DNA of 64,000 bases from NCBI RefSeq assembly GCF_020177055.1, contig NZ_JAIQXT010000003.1, forward strand, positions 248,001 through 312,000, written 5' to 3'. The notes beneath the pieces were generated by a model. That model saw only the letters and a list, made by a program, of their open reading frames with translations, searched no databases and was not told the DNA's origin. This DNA is from Sphingomonas sp. R647 (GTDB lineage Bacteria; Pseudomonadota; Alphaproteobacteria; Sphingomonadales; Sphingomonadaceae). This document shows, piece by piece, positions 16,121 to 25,215 of this stretch. Every line of letters begins with the position of its first letter. Position 1 is the stretch's first letter. Position numbers and translations under genes: made by a program.

Positions 16121-19105
16121 ATGCGTGACCTTAAGGCGCGCGCGCTTTCGCGACTTGTGATCGGCGTTTCGACGCTGGCGATCGTGACTGCGCCGGCATT
16201 TGCACAGGAAACTGAAGCGGCTGCACCGGCCGATGAGGGCGAGGAAATCGTCGTCACCGGCATCCGCGCCAGCCTTCAGGCGGCAGTGGACATCAAGCGT
16301 GACGCGCAGGGCGTGGTCGACGCGATTTCCGCTGAGGATATCGGCAAATTCCCCGACACCAACCTCGCCGAATCGCTTCAGCGCATCACCGGCGTGTCGA
16401 TCGACCGCGCCAATGGTGAAGGCTCGACCGTCACCGTTCGCGGCTTTGGCCCCGAATATAACCTGGTCACGCTGAACGGTCGTCAGATGCCGACGTCGTC
16501 GCTCGGCGATGGTGCCAGCGCACCGGCAACCCGATCGTTCGACTTTGCCAACCTCGCTTCGGAAGGCATTTCGGGGGTTGAGGTCTACAAGACCGGCCGC
16601 GCAGCCGTCGCATCGGGCGGTATCGGTTCGACCATCAATATCAAGACGCCGCGTCCGCTGGACCGTCCGGGCATGCGCGGGTCGGTCTCGGCCAAGGGTG
16701 TGCTCGATACCTCGACCAACGGCGGGGACAAGATCACGCCGGAAGTGTCGGGCGTGTTCAGCACCACCTTTGGCAGTGAGGATCAGTTCGGCATCCTCAT
16801 TTCTGGCATCTACCAGAAGCGCAATGCCAGCGTGAACACCGGCTCGGTCGGGTTCGGCAACTCGTTCCTGGGGAACGAGAATGACTGGGGTACGCTCGGG
16901 CCGGAGGGGCCGAACGTCATCAACCGCCCCGGTGCGACCGAAGTGTACGAAATCCCGCAGAGCGCGGCGTACAACCTCACCGACATCGAGCGTGAGCGAA
17001 TCAACGGCCAGGTCGTGCTGCAGTATCGCCCGATCGATTCGCTGACCGCGACGCTCGACTTCACCTTTTCGCGCAACCGCGTGGAAGCGCGCGACAGCAG
17101 TGTCGGCATCTGGTTCAACTTCGGCGACACCAGCACCGAATGGACCGACGGTCCGGCGGCCGGCCCGGTCTTCTACACCGAGCGTTTTGGCCCGGGTAAG
17201 GATCTGTCGTACAGCGGTTCGCTGACCGCGAACGAGACGGTCAACAAGTCGTTCGGCGGGAACCTCAAGTGGGAAGCACCGGGCGGGGTGACGATCACGC
17301 TCGACGGCCATCACTCGACTGCGGAATCGAAGCCAACCAATCGCTTCGGGACCAGCACCTCGGTCGGTTCGGCAATCTTTGGCGTGGCGTCGCAGACCGT
17401 CGATTTCACCAAGGAACTGCCGGTCCTGTCCTACACCATGCAGCCCGGCATCAACCCGCTCAACGCAGCGCTGGTCAATGCGACCGGCAACTCGTTCCGC
17501 AACGCCTATTTCAAGGACGAGATCAATCAGGCGCAGCTGACCGGTCGCTATGACCATGATGGCGGCTTCCTCGATTCGATCGACTTTGGTTTCTCGTTCG
17601 TCGAGAACAAGGTGCGTTCGGCTTATGGCTTCGTGCAAAATGACACCTGGGGCGGTCTCGGCACCCCGGCGGATCTGCCCGACGACCTGTATGAATTGGT
17701 GACGCTGCCGGACAAGTTCCCGGGCATCTCGGGTTCGGATGGGATGATTCCGTCCTATCTGCGGTTCGATTTCGAACGGATGGTCGATCTGCTTGACGAC
17801 CGCTTCGGAATCTGTGGCGGCGATGGCAACTGCCTCGCCAACTACGACACGGATCGGCGCATTCACGAAAAGACGATTTCGCCGTTCGTTCAGTTCAACA
17901 CCAAATTCACTGTGGGCGACCGTGATGCGCATATCATCGCGGGTGTGCGCTATGATCAGACGACGGTGGCATCGTCCTCGCTGACGCCGGTTGCGATTGG
18001 TACGTCGTGGGGCGCGGTCGGCGAGTTCAATGTCGTCTATCAGCTCGATGCTCAGGGGGCTCCGGTCCTTGATTTCCAGACCACCAAGGGCAGCTATGAC
18101 AACTGGCTGCCGGCGATCGATTTCGACATCGAGCCGATCGACAATGTCAAGCTGCGCGCATCGTACAGCCACACGATCACGCGTGCGGACTATGCCAGCC
18201 TTCAGGGTGGGCTGACCCTCAATCGCCAGTTCGGTATTACTGGCGGCGGCGGGCTTCAGGGCAACCCGAACCTGGTTCCGTTCCTGTCGAAGAACATCGA
18301 TTTTTCGGCGGAGTGGTATTACGCACCTGCAAGCTACGTCTCGGCCGGCTATTTCCGCAAGAAGGTAAGCAACTTCATCAACTCGCAGGAGGTCGAGCGC
18401 TCCGCGTTCGATCTGCGCAATCCCGCAGACGGACCGCGTTTCCGTGCTGCGCAGGCGGCGCTGGGTGGCACCATCGACGTTGGTGCGATCCGCAATTACA
18501 TCCTGCGTAACTTCACCAGCGGGGTCGAGGTCGCACGCGACGGATCGGGTAATCCGATCCTTGATGTGAACGGCTATTACACCGGTCGCATTCTTGGCCT
18601 GCCGGAAGATGGCCTGGTCGACTTCAATGTCGGCACGCCGTTCAACTCGGACCAGACCGCGACGCTTTACGGCTTCGAGTTCGCGATCCAGCACGCCTTC
18701 TGGGACACCGGCTTTGGCGCGCAGCTGAACTACACGATCGTGCGCGGCGATGCCGAGTTCGACAATGCCGCCAACCCCAATATCGGCCAGTTCGCGCTGG
18801 CGGGGTTGAGCGACAGCGCCAACGCGGTCCTCTACTACGACAAGGGCGGACTGCAGGCGCGTGTCGCGTATAACTGGCGTGACAAATTCTACGCCGGCGG
18901 CAACCCGAACCCGACCTATGTCGAAGCCTATGGCCAGTTCGATGCCAGCATCAGCTATGAGTTCATTCCCGGACTCACGGCGTATGTCGAGGGCATCAAC
19001 CTGACCGGTGAAGGGCGCCGCGGTCACCGCCGTAACGAGAATATGGTGACCTTCGCTCAGCCTGGCTTCGCCCGCTACATGGGCGGTGTCCGCTTCAACT
19101 TCTGA
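16121..19105 (+). CDS. TonB-dependent outer-membrane receptor, carbohydrate-type
   Basis: 994 residues from the ATG at 16121. A signal peptide (about 1-29, VTAPAFAQE) is followed by a TonB-box-like EEIVVTGIRASLQ, a plug domain (FPDTNLAESLQRITGVSIDR, VTVRGFGPEYNLVTLNGRQMP) and a large beta-barrel ending in the aromatic terminus GGVRFNF. The RASLQAAVDIKRDA... IGKFPDTN pattern marks the receptor class that in Caulobacter, Xanthomonas and sphingomonads imports glycans. It likely takes up an oligosaccharide for the GH3 enzyme. The divergent GH3 gene and a LacI gene in the downstream run support sugar-dependent control. Confidence 0.95.
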   Translation: MRDLKARALSRLVIGVSTLAIVTAPAFAQETEAAAPADEGEEIVVTGIRASLQAAVDIKRDAQGVVDAISAEDIGKFPDTNLAESLQRITGVSIDRANGEGSTVTVRGFGPEYNLVTLNGRQMPTSSLGDGASAPATRSFDFANLASEGISGVEVYKTGRAAVASGGIGSTINIKTPRPLDRPGMRGSVSAKGVLDTSTNGGDKITPEVSGVFSTTFGSEDQFGILISGIYQKRNASVNTGSVGFGNSFLGNENDWGTLGPEGPNVINRPGATEVYEIPQSAAYNLTDIERERINGQVVLQYRPIDSLTATLDFTFSRNRVEARDSSVGIWFNFGDTSTEWTDGPAAGPVFYTERFGPGKDLSYSGSLTANETVNKSFGGNLKWEAPGGVTITLDGHHSTAESKPTNRFGTSTSVGSAIFGVASQTVDFTKELPVLSYTMQPGINPLNAALVNATGNSFRNAYFKDEINQAQLTGRYDHDGGFLDSIDFGFSFVENKVRSAYGFVQNDTWGGLGTPADLPDDLYELVTLPDKFPGISGSDGMIPSYLRFDFERMVDLLDDRFGICGGDGNCLANYDTDRRIHEKTISPFVQFNTKFTVGDRDAHIIAGVRYDQTTVASSSLTPVAIGTSWGAVGEFNVVYQLDAQGAPVLDFQTTKGSYDNWLPAIDFDIEPIDNVKLRASYSHTITRADYASLQGGLTLNRQFGITGGGGLQGNPNLVPFLSKNIDFSAEWYYAPASYVSAGYFRKKVSNFINSQEVERSAFDLRNPADGPRFRAAQAALGGTIDVGAIRNYILRNFTSGVEVARDGSGNPILDVNGYYTGRILGLPEDGLVDFNVGTPFNSDQTATLYGFEFAIQHAFWDTGFGAQLNYTIVRGDAEFDNAANPNIGQFALAGLSDSANAVLYYDKGGLQARVAYNWRDKFYAGGNPNPTYVEAYGQFDASISYEFIPGLTAYVEGINLTGEGRRGHRRNENMVTFAQPGFARYMGGVRFNF

Positions 19106-19115
19106 CCTCCCCCCC

Positions 19116-19153
19116 AAGGCCACCCTCGTTCATTCGAGGGTGGCCCTTTTTTT
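19116..19153 (+). terminator. Rho-independent terminator after the TonB receptor gene
   Basis: Perfect 11-bp stem (GGCCACCCTCG at 19118-19128 with its complement at 19135-19145), a 6-base loop and seven T residues at 19147-19153. It separates the receptor from the halogenase run and could act as a partial terminator that lowers downstream expression. Confidence 0.9.
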
Positions 19154-19223
19154 ACGGGGGAGGCACAAGTCGCGGATCGGCTGGCGCATCGCGCGGGCCC
19201 AATACAGCGAACGGGATTGAACG

Positions 19224-20753
19224 GTGGAGCAGGCAGCGGTTCGGATCGTCATCGTCGGTGGGGGAACCGCCGGCTGGCTGTCGGCCTGTTTGCTCGCCGC
19301 CCGCGTTCCGGGTGCCAGCGTCACGCTGGTCGAATCGCCCGATGTGGCGACGATCGGGGTGGGCGAGGGGACCTGGCCGACGATGCGGCGCACGCTGCAA
19401 CGCATCGGCATCGACGAGGCTGAGTTCCTCACCGCGTGCGACGCGTCGTTCAAACAGGGATCGCGCTTCGTCGGCTGGGCAACGGGGGCGACGGACGACG
19501 CCTATTACCACCCCTTCACGCCGCCCGTCGAAGGCGAAGCGCGCGGGATCGTCCGTGGGTGGCAGGACGCAGCCGCGACGGAGCCCTTCGCCGCTGCCGT
19601 ATCGCCCCAGCCGCGCATCTGCAGCCTCGATCTTGCGCCGCGCCAGCGGGCGATGTCCGGCTATGTCGGCGCGCTCAACTATGGCTATCACCTTGATGCG
19701 GTAAAGCTGGCGGCGCTGCTGTCACGCCACGCGGTCGAGCGGCTGGGCGTGCGCCATGTGCGCGGCCATGTCACCGGAGTCGAGGCGCAGGACGATGGCG
19801 ATATCGCCGCAGTGCGGCTCCGCGATGGCGATCCGGTTTCTGGCGACCTGTTCATCGACTGCACGGGGCAGGCGGCGTTGTTGATCGGCGGTCATTTCGG
19901 CGTGCCGTTTATCGACCGTGGTGATGTGCTGTTCAACGATCGCGCGCTTGCGGTGCAGATTCCAATCGAACCGGACAGTCGCATCGCGTCGCAGACCGAC
20001 GCTACCGCCCATGATGCGGGATGGATCTGGGACATCGGCCTGCCGACGCGGCGCGGGGTGGGGTGCGTCTATGCGTCGGCCTTTATGGACGACGACGAAG
20101 CTGCGGCGACGCTGGCCGCCTATCTCGGGCGCGATCCGGACGATCTGAATGCCCGGCGGATCGCCTTTCGTTCCGGCCATCGCGCCCGGTTCTGGGAGCG
20201 CAACTGCGTGGCGGTGGGGCTGTCCGCAGGCTTCCTTGAACCGCTCGAAGCCTCGGCGATCGTGCTGATCGAATTGTCGCTCGACGCGCTGGTCGACAAT
20301 TTCCCCGTGAACCGCGCCGCGATGGACATTCAGGCGCGGCGCTTCAACGACCTGTTCCGTTACCGCTGGGACCGGATCGTCGAGTTTCTGAAGCTCCATT
20401 ATGTGCCGAGCCGCCGGACCGAGCCCTATTGGCGCGCGCATCGCGATGCGGCGTCGATCCCCGATCGGCTGGTGGAGCTGCTGACCCTGTGGCGACACCA
20501 GCCGCCGTCACAGGCGGATTTTCCGGCGATCGACGAGATTTTCCCCGCCGCCAGCTATCAATATGTCCTGTACGGCATGGGCCATTCAGTGCCGTCCGAC
20601 GGGCCATTGGCGGTTGATGCCGATGCGGCGGTTCGCGCCATGGCCCAGGCCGCACAGCGCGGTCGCGCGCTCGCCGCCAGCCTTCCCACCAACCGCGCCT
20701 ATCTTGACGCGCTGCGCGCCGCCGCGCCACGCAGGGCGCTGGAGACCCTATGA
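19224..20753 (+). CDS. Flavin-dependent tryptophan-halogenase-like protein 1
   Basis: 509 residues, GTG start. The FAD-binding motif [15 protein letters not shown] is at the N-terminus, and [19 protein letters not shown] and [11 protein letters not shown] follow; Lys77 occupies the place of the catalytic lysine of PrnA-type halogenases. The WxWxIP motif is altered to WIWDIGLP (from about residue 267). Family members chlorinate or brominate indole-type substrates with reduced FAD supplied by a reductase; none is adjacent here. The real substrate is unknown. The gene is followed by sapC with a four-base overlap. Confidence 0.88.
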   Translation: MEQAAVRIVIVGGGTAGWLSACLLAARVPGASVTLVESPDVATIGVGEGTWPTMRRTLQRIGIDEAEFLTACDASFKQGSRFVGWATGATDDAYYHPFTPPVEGEARGIVRGWQDAAATEPFAAAVSPQPRICSLDLAPRQRAMSGYVGALNYGYHLDAVKLAALLSRHAVERLGVRHVRGHVTGVEAQDDGDIAAVRLRDGDPVSGDLFIDCTGQAALLIGGHFGVPFIDRGDVLFNDRALAVQIPIEPDSRIASQTDATAHDAGWIWDIGLPTRRGVGCVYASAFMDDDEAAATLAAYLGRDPDDLNARRIAFRSGHRARFWERNCVAVGLSAGFLEPLEASAIVLIELSLDALVDNFPVNRAAMDIQARRFNDLFRYRWDRIVEFLKLHYVPSRRTEPYWRAHRDAASIPDRLVELLTLWRHQPPSQADFPAIDEIFPAASYQYVLYGMGHSVPSDGPLAVDADAAVRAMAQAAQRGRALAASLPTNRAYLDALRAAAPRRALETL

Positions 20754-21466
20754 CCGATCATCACGTGTTGACCCCGCAAGCCCATGCCGATCTGCGCGTC
20801 CGTCGCGAACGCGGCGCAGACTATGGCGATGCGGTCATGTCCTGCGTCACCGTGCCCGACGAATTCCGGCAGGTGCAGGCGCATTATCCGATCCTGTTCC
20901 GCCGTAACATCGAACGTGGCGAGGTGGTCGCGGTCGCCCTGTTCGGGTTCGAGGAGGGCGAGAATCTGTTCCTCGACGGCGATCGCTGGGACGCCGACTA
21001 TGTGCCGCTAGCGATGTCCATCCAGCCGTTTCTGATCGGCGGGGCGCCGGGCGCGGCGGGGGACAAGCAGGTTCATGTCGATCTGGCCAGCCCGCGCATC
21101 GCCGGGGCGGAGGGTGTGCGGGTGTTCGATGAACATGCGCGCCCGACCCCCTATCTCGAAACCATCGCCGAACAGCTCGGCGCGCTGGATGCCGGATGGC
21201 AGGGTGCCGCGAGTTTTTACGCGGCGTTGCGCCGCCACGACCTGCTCGAACCGCTGACGTTCGAGATCACGCTGGACAATGGATCGACCCACCGGCTGGT
21301 CGGATTCCATGCGGTGAATGAGGACCGGCTGCGCGGCCTCGACGCGTCGGCGCTGGGCGACCTGCATGCCGAGGGGCATTTGATGCCGCTGTTCATGGCG
21401 GTCGCGTCGATCGGCAACATCGCCACTCTGGTCGCACGCAAGAACCGGCGGATGGCGGATGGCTGA
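20750..21466 (+). CDS. SapC family protein
   Basis: 238 residues. [37 protein letters not shown] blocks, [13 protein letters not shown] and the C-terminal [20 protein letters not shown] are typical of the SapC family, named after a Campylobacter S-layer protein. In alphaproteobacteria and xanthomonads it is found almost always beside TonB receptors and tryptophan-halogenase genes. No signal peptide is visible, so it is probably cytoplasmic. Function is unknown. It overlaps halogenase 1 by four bases and the JmjC gene by eight. Confidence 0.9.
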   Translation: MTDHHVLTPQAHADLRVRRERGADYGDAVMSCVTVPDEFRQVQAHYPILFRRNIERGEVVAVALFGFEEGENLFLDGDRWDADYVPLAMSIQPFLIGGAPGAAGDKQVHVDLASPRIAGAEGVRVFDEHARPTPYLETIAEQLGALDAGWQGAASFYAALRRHDLLEPLTFEITLDNGSTHRLVGFHAVNEDRLRGLDASALGDLHAEGHLMPLFMAVASIGNIATLVARKNRRMADG

Positions 21467-22490
21467 GGCCGATTCCGGCATCTTAGAGGGCATTGCGGCG
21501 GTGCCCGAAGTTGTGGTTGCTGATGCCGCTGCGCTCGATGCGCAGTTACGGTCCGCGACCGCGCCGTTCGTCGTCCGCGGACTGGTGCGCGGCTGGCCGC
21601 TCGTTCAGGCGGGGCTGCAATCGGGCCAGGCCGCACGCGACTATCTGCTGCGCCGCCGCCGCGATGCGCGCTTTACTGTGTCAGTCGGGGCGCCGGGCAG
21701 CGACGGTCGGCTGTTCTACGACGCGGCGATGGGGATGAACTTCCAGACCGTTCGCGCCAAGCTTCCCGAAATCTTCGCGAAGATCGACGAAACCGAAGGC
21801 GATCCTGCGGCACCGCCGATCTACCTCGCCTCGATCGACGTGCACGATTTCTTTCAGGGGCTGCACGAGGAAAATCAGGTCGATCTGGGCGAGCGAAGCT
21901 GCCTTGCCAGCATCTGGATCGGCACGCGCACGCGCATCGCGGCGCATAATGACATGCCGGCGAACCTCGCCTGTGTTGCCGCGGGACGTCGCCGCTTCAC
22001 GCTGTTTCCGCCCGATCAGTTCCGCAACCTCTATCTCGGCCCGCTCGACAACACGCCCGCCGGGCGCGCAGTCAGCATGGTCGATTTCAGCAATCCCGAC
22101 TTTGCCGTGCATCCGAAGTTCCGCGAAGCACTGGCGCATGCGCAGGTTGTCGAGCTGGAGCCCGGCGACGCGCTGCACATCCCGTCGATGTGGTATCACC
22201 ATGTCGAGGGGCTCGAGCCGTTCAACATCCTGCTGAACTATTGGTGGCGCGAAACCTCGGCCTGGCTCGGCACGCCACAGGATGCGCTCAACCACGCGCT
22301 GCTCGCGATCCGCGACCTGCCGCCTGCGCAAAAGGCGCATTGGCGCGACCTGTTCGACTATTATGTCTTTGACAATGACGACGCCGTCGCCGCGCATATT
22401 CCGGAGGGTGGTCGCAGCATCCTCGATCCGCTGACGCCCGAGACCGCATCGCGCATCCGAACCTATTTGCTGCGGCAGCTCAGCCGATGA
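21459..22490 (+). CDS. Cupin-8/JmjC-fold protein, putative 2-oxoglutarate dioxygenase
   Basis: 343 residues. The double-stranded beta-helix has the metal-binding HxD at His163-Asn-Asp165 (AAHNDMPANLACVAAGRRRFTLFPP) and the distal His in HIPSMWYHHVEG (His247/248), with FNILLNYWW after it. This is the plan of FIH-like cupin-8 hydroxylases that act on protein side chains or small molecules with Fe(II) and 2-oxoglutarate. It is a regular member of the SapC/halogenase gene run. The start overlaps sapC and the stop overlaps halogenase 2. Activity is inferred from the fold. Confidence 0.85.
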   Translation: MAEADSGILEGIAAVPEVVVADAAALDAQLRSATAPFVVRGLVRGWPLVQAGLQSGQAARDYLLRRRRDARFTVSVGAPGSDGRLFYDAAMGMNFQTVRAKLPEIFAKIDETEGDPAAPPIYLASIDVHDFFQGLHEENQVDLGERSCLASIWIGTRTRIAAHNDMPANLACVAAGRRRFTLFPPDQFRNLYLGPLDNTPAGRAVSMVDFSNPDFAVHPKFREALAHAQVVELEPGDALHIPSMWYHHVEGLEPFNILLNYWWRETSAWLGTPQDALNHALLAIRDLPPAQKAHWRDLFDYYVFDNDDAVAAHIPEGGRSILDPLTPETASRIRTYLLRQLSR

Positions 22491-23986
22491 GGAAAGACAT
22501 GACCAAGCGTATCGTCGTTGCCGGTGGCGGCACCGCCGGATGGATGGCCGCCGCCGCCCTTGCGCGGACGCTGGGCAAAACGGTCGCGGTGACATTGGTC
22601 GAATCCGAAGCGATCGGCACGGTCGGCGTCGGCGAGTCCACGATTCCGCCGCTCGTCGTCTATAACCGCCTGCTCGGCATCAACGAGGCCGAGTTCATGC
22701 GCGCCACCCAGGCGACGTTCAAGCTCGGCATCCTGTTCGACAATTGGAAACAGCCGGGCGACCGCTATTTCCACAGCTTCGGCTACACCGGAAAGGATCA
22801 CTGGGCCGCCGGCTTCCAGCATTACTGGCTGGAGGGCCGTGCGCGCGGGCACACCCAGTCCTATGACGATTACTGCCTCGAACTGGTCGCCGCGCTGCAG
22901 AGCAAGTTCGCGCAGCTGCCCGACAACAAGGTCAACTACGCCTATCAGCTCGATTCCGGCCTCTACGCCCGGTTCCTGCGGCAGATGGCGGAAGCGGACG
23001 GCGTTACGCGGATCGAGGGCAAGATCGCCCGCGTCGAGCTGAACGGCGAGAGCGGTGACATCGCCGCGCTTGAGCTGGACGGTGGCCGCCGGGTCGAGGG
23101 TGACCTGTTCCTCGACTGCACCGGGTTTCGCGCGCTGCTGATCGAAGGCGCGCTGCACGCGGGCTATGACGACTGGACCCATTGGTTGCCATGCGACAGC
23201 GCGATCGCGCTGCAGACGCCGAATGTCCGCCCGCCCGTCCCCTATACCCGCGCGATGGCGCATGATGCCGGCTGGCAATGGCGCATCCCGCTGCAGCACC
23301 GCACCGGCAACGGCATCGTCTATTGCAGCCGCTATCTCGACCATGACGCCGCGCTCGAACGTCTGCTCGGCAATATCGAGGGCGAGCCGCTGACTGTGCC
23401 CAACAAGATCCGTTTCCAGACCGGTGCGCGGCGCAAGCAATGGCACCGCAACTGCATCGCCATCGGCCTGTCGGGCGGGTTCATGGAGCCGCTTGAATCC
23501 ACCTCGATTCACCTGATCCAGCGCGCGATCCTGCGCCTCGTCCGGATGATGCCGCAGGGCGCGATCAGCCCGCGCGACATTGCCGAATTCAACGATCAGC
23601 AGTTCCAGGACATGGAGCAGATCCGCGACTTCCTGATCCTCCACTACAAGGTCACCGACCGCCGCGACTCCCCCTTCTGGCGGCAATGCGCCGCGATGGA
23701 CGTGCCCGACAGCCTGGCGCAGAAGATCGAGCTGTTCCGAGAAACCGCACGCGTCTTCCGCCGCAACGAGGAGCTGTTCGCCGAGAATAGCTGGGTTCAG
23801 GTGATGCTGGGGCAGGGGATCGCGCCGCAGTCATGGCACCCGATCGCGGGGAAGCTCAACGACGATGAGCTCGACCGGCTGCTTGGCATGATCCGGCAGG
23901 ATGTGACGCGCACCGTCGCGGGCCTTCCCGACCATGCCGCTTATGTCGCCCGCTATTGCGGCGCCGCTGAGCCCGCAGCTGCCTGA
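22487..23986 (+). CDS. Flavin-dependent tryptophan-halogenase-like protein 2
   Basis: 499 residues. All classical marks are intact: FAD motif GGGTAGWMAAAALA, ESTIPPLVVYNRLLGINEAEF, the catalytic lysine at residue 79 (TFKLGILFDNW) and WQWRIP from residue 263. GLSGGFMEPLESTSIHLIQ lies in the C-terminal half. It should use FADH2, oxygen and halide to make a hypohalous intermediate bound through Lys79; related enzymes from such loci have been reported to prefer bromide and indole compounds. The start overlaps the JmjC gene; the stop shares one base with the lacI start. Confidence 0.92.
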   Translation: MRKDMTKRIVVAGGGTAGWMAAAALARTLGKTVAVTLVESEAIGTVGVGESTIPPLVVYNRLLGINEAEFMRATQATFKLGILFDNWKQPGDRYFHSFGYTGKDHWAAGFQHYWLEGRARGHTQSYDDYCLELVAALQSKFAQLPDNKVNYAYQLDSGLYARFLRQMAEADGVTRIEGKIARVELNGESGDIAALELDGGRRVEGDLFLDCTGFRALLIEGALHAGYDDWTHWLPCDSAIALQTPNVRPPVPYTRAMAHDAGWQWRIPLQHRTGNGIVYCSRYLDHDAALERLLGNIEGEPLTVPNKIRFQTGARRKQWHRNCIAIGLSGGFMEPLESTSIHLIQRAILRLVRMMPQGAISPRDIAEFNDQQFQDMEQIRDFLILHYKVTDRRDSPFWRQCAAMDVPDSLAQKIELFRETARVFRRNEELFAENSWVQVMLGQGIAPQSWHPIAGKLNDDELDRLLGMIRQDVTRTVAGLPDHAAYVARYCGAAEPAAA

Positions 23987-25032
23987 TGGCGCGACGGAAA
24001 CAAGCGGTTACGATCAAGCATGTTGCAGCGGACGCCGGGGTCTCGCTGCAGACTGTGAGCCGCGTCATCAACAAGGAGCCGAACGTCCGGCCCGAGATGA
24101 TGGCGCGGGTGCAGGAATCGATCGCGCGGCTGGGCTATGTCCCGTCGATCGCGGCGCAGCGGATGAGCGGGTCGCGCTCCTACCTCATCATGGCGCTCAA
24201 CGACCGCGAGCGCACGATCGATGGCTGGAAGTCGCGTGAGGGCACCGACTGGGTCGATCAGATGCTGTTCGGCGGGATGCTGACCTGCGCCGAACATGGC
24301 TATCGCCTGATCGTCGAGCTGGTCGATACGCATAGCGACCATATCGAGCGGGAGCTGTCTGCCGCGATCGCCGCGCTCCAGCCCGATGGCGTGCTGCTGA
24401 CGCCGCCGCACTCGGCCAATCCCAAGATCATGGCGCTGCTCGATGCGGCGGGGATCGAACAGGCGCGGATCGGATCGCTGATGCCGGGGCCGGGGTTCCG
24501 GCTGACGATGGGCGACGACCTTGCCGCTGCGATGGCGACGCGGCATCTGGTCGAGCTGGGACATCGCCGGATCGGCTTCATTTCCGGGTCGCTCGAATAT
24601 GAACTGAGCGGATGGCGCGTCGATGGCTGGCGCGCGGCAATGGCGGAGGCGGGCCTGTCGACCGAGGGGATGCTGGCGCAGGGCGATTTCAGCATCGAAT
24701 CCGGACGCGCCCGTGCGCCAGACCTGATCGATGTCGGCGCGACCGCGATCATCGCCAGCAACGACCAGATGGCGATGGCGACCCTGGAGGCCGCGCGCGC
24801 GCGCGGCCAGTCGGTGCCCGGCGACCTGTCGATCGTCAGCTTCGACGATACGCCAGTGGTCCGCTTCGCCCACCCGCCGCTGACCGCAATCGAACAGCCG
24901 ATTGCGGCGGTGACGGCACGCGCGGTCGAGTTGATCATCGGCGCGCGTTCCTGTCGTGCGGCCCTGGACACGCCGGTGGTGGTCACGCCGTCGCTGACCG
25001 TTCGAGAGTCGACCGCGCCGCCACGATCGTAA
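23986..25032 (+). CDS. LacI family transcriptional regulator
   Basis: 348 residues. The helix-turn-helix (IKHVAADAGVSLQTVSRVIN) and hinge (VRPEMMARVQESIARLGY, PSIAAQRMSG) are canonical, followed by a periplasmic-binding-protein-like effector domain with HRRIGFISGS and AIIASNDQMAMATLEAARARG. It ends the halogenase run and is the obvious candidate for binding the AACGTT palindromes between the GH3 and receptor genes. The effector is probably a sugar released from the imported glycan; this is inferred. Confidence 0.93.
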   Translation: MARRKQAVTIKHVAADAGVSLQTVSRVINKEPNVRPEMMARVQESIARLGYVPSIAAQRMSGSRSYLIMALNDRERTIDGWKSREGTDWVDQMLFGGMLTCAEHGYRLIVELVDTHSDHIERELSAAIAALQPDGVLLTPPHSANPKIMALLDAAGIEQARIGSLMPGPGFRLTMGDDLAAAMATRHLVELGHRRIGFISGSLEYELSGWRVDGWRAAMAEAGLSTEGMLAQGDFSIESGRARAPDLIDVGATAIIASNDQMAMATLEAARARGQSVPGDLSIVSFDDTPVVRFAHPPLTAIEQPIAAVTARAVELIIGARSCRAALDTPVVVTPSLTVRESTAPPRS

Positions 25033-25215
25033 CGTCACTGATCCAAAGCGGACGCGATCCGCGCCGCTCTCGATCCATCTCCATTCGCCCCTGTGGCGGG
25101 CGCGGTCCTAGGCTGGCGCTCTCAGCAAATGGGTCCGCAACGGATGGGATCATCGCCCCGACGCGCACGTGTTCCGGTAACGTTCCCCGACCGCACGGCG
25201 CGGTGGGAGGAGCGG

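Noticed and set aside
15890..19123. A 1077-residue open frame antisense to the TonB receptor
   Set aside because: It lies wholly opposite a receptor with clear domains. GC-rich codon bias leaves long antisense frames open, and the translation has no family blocks.
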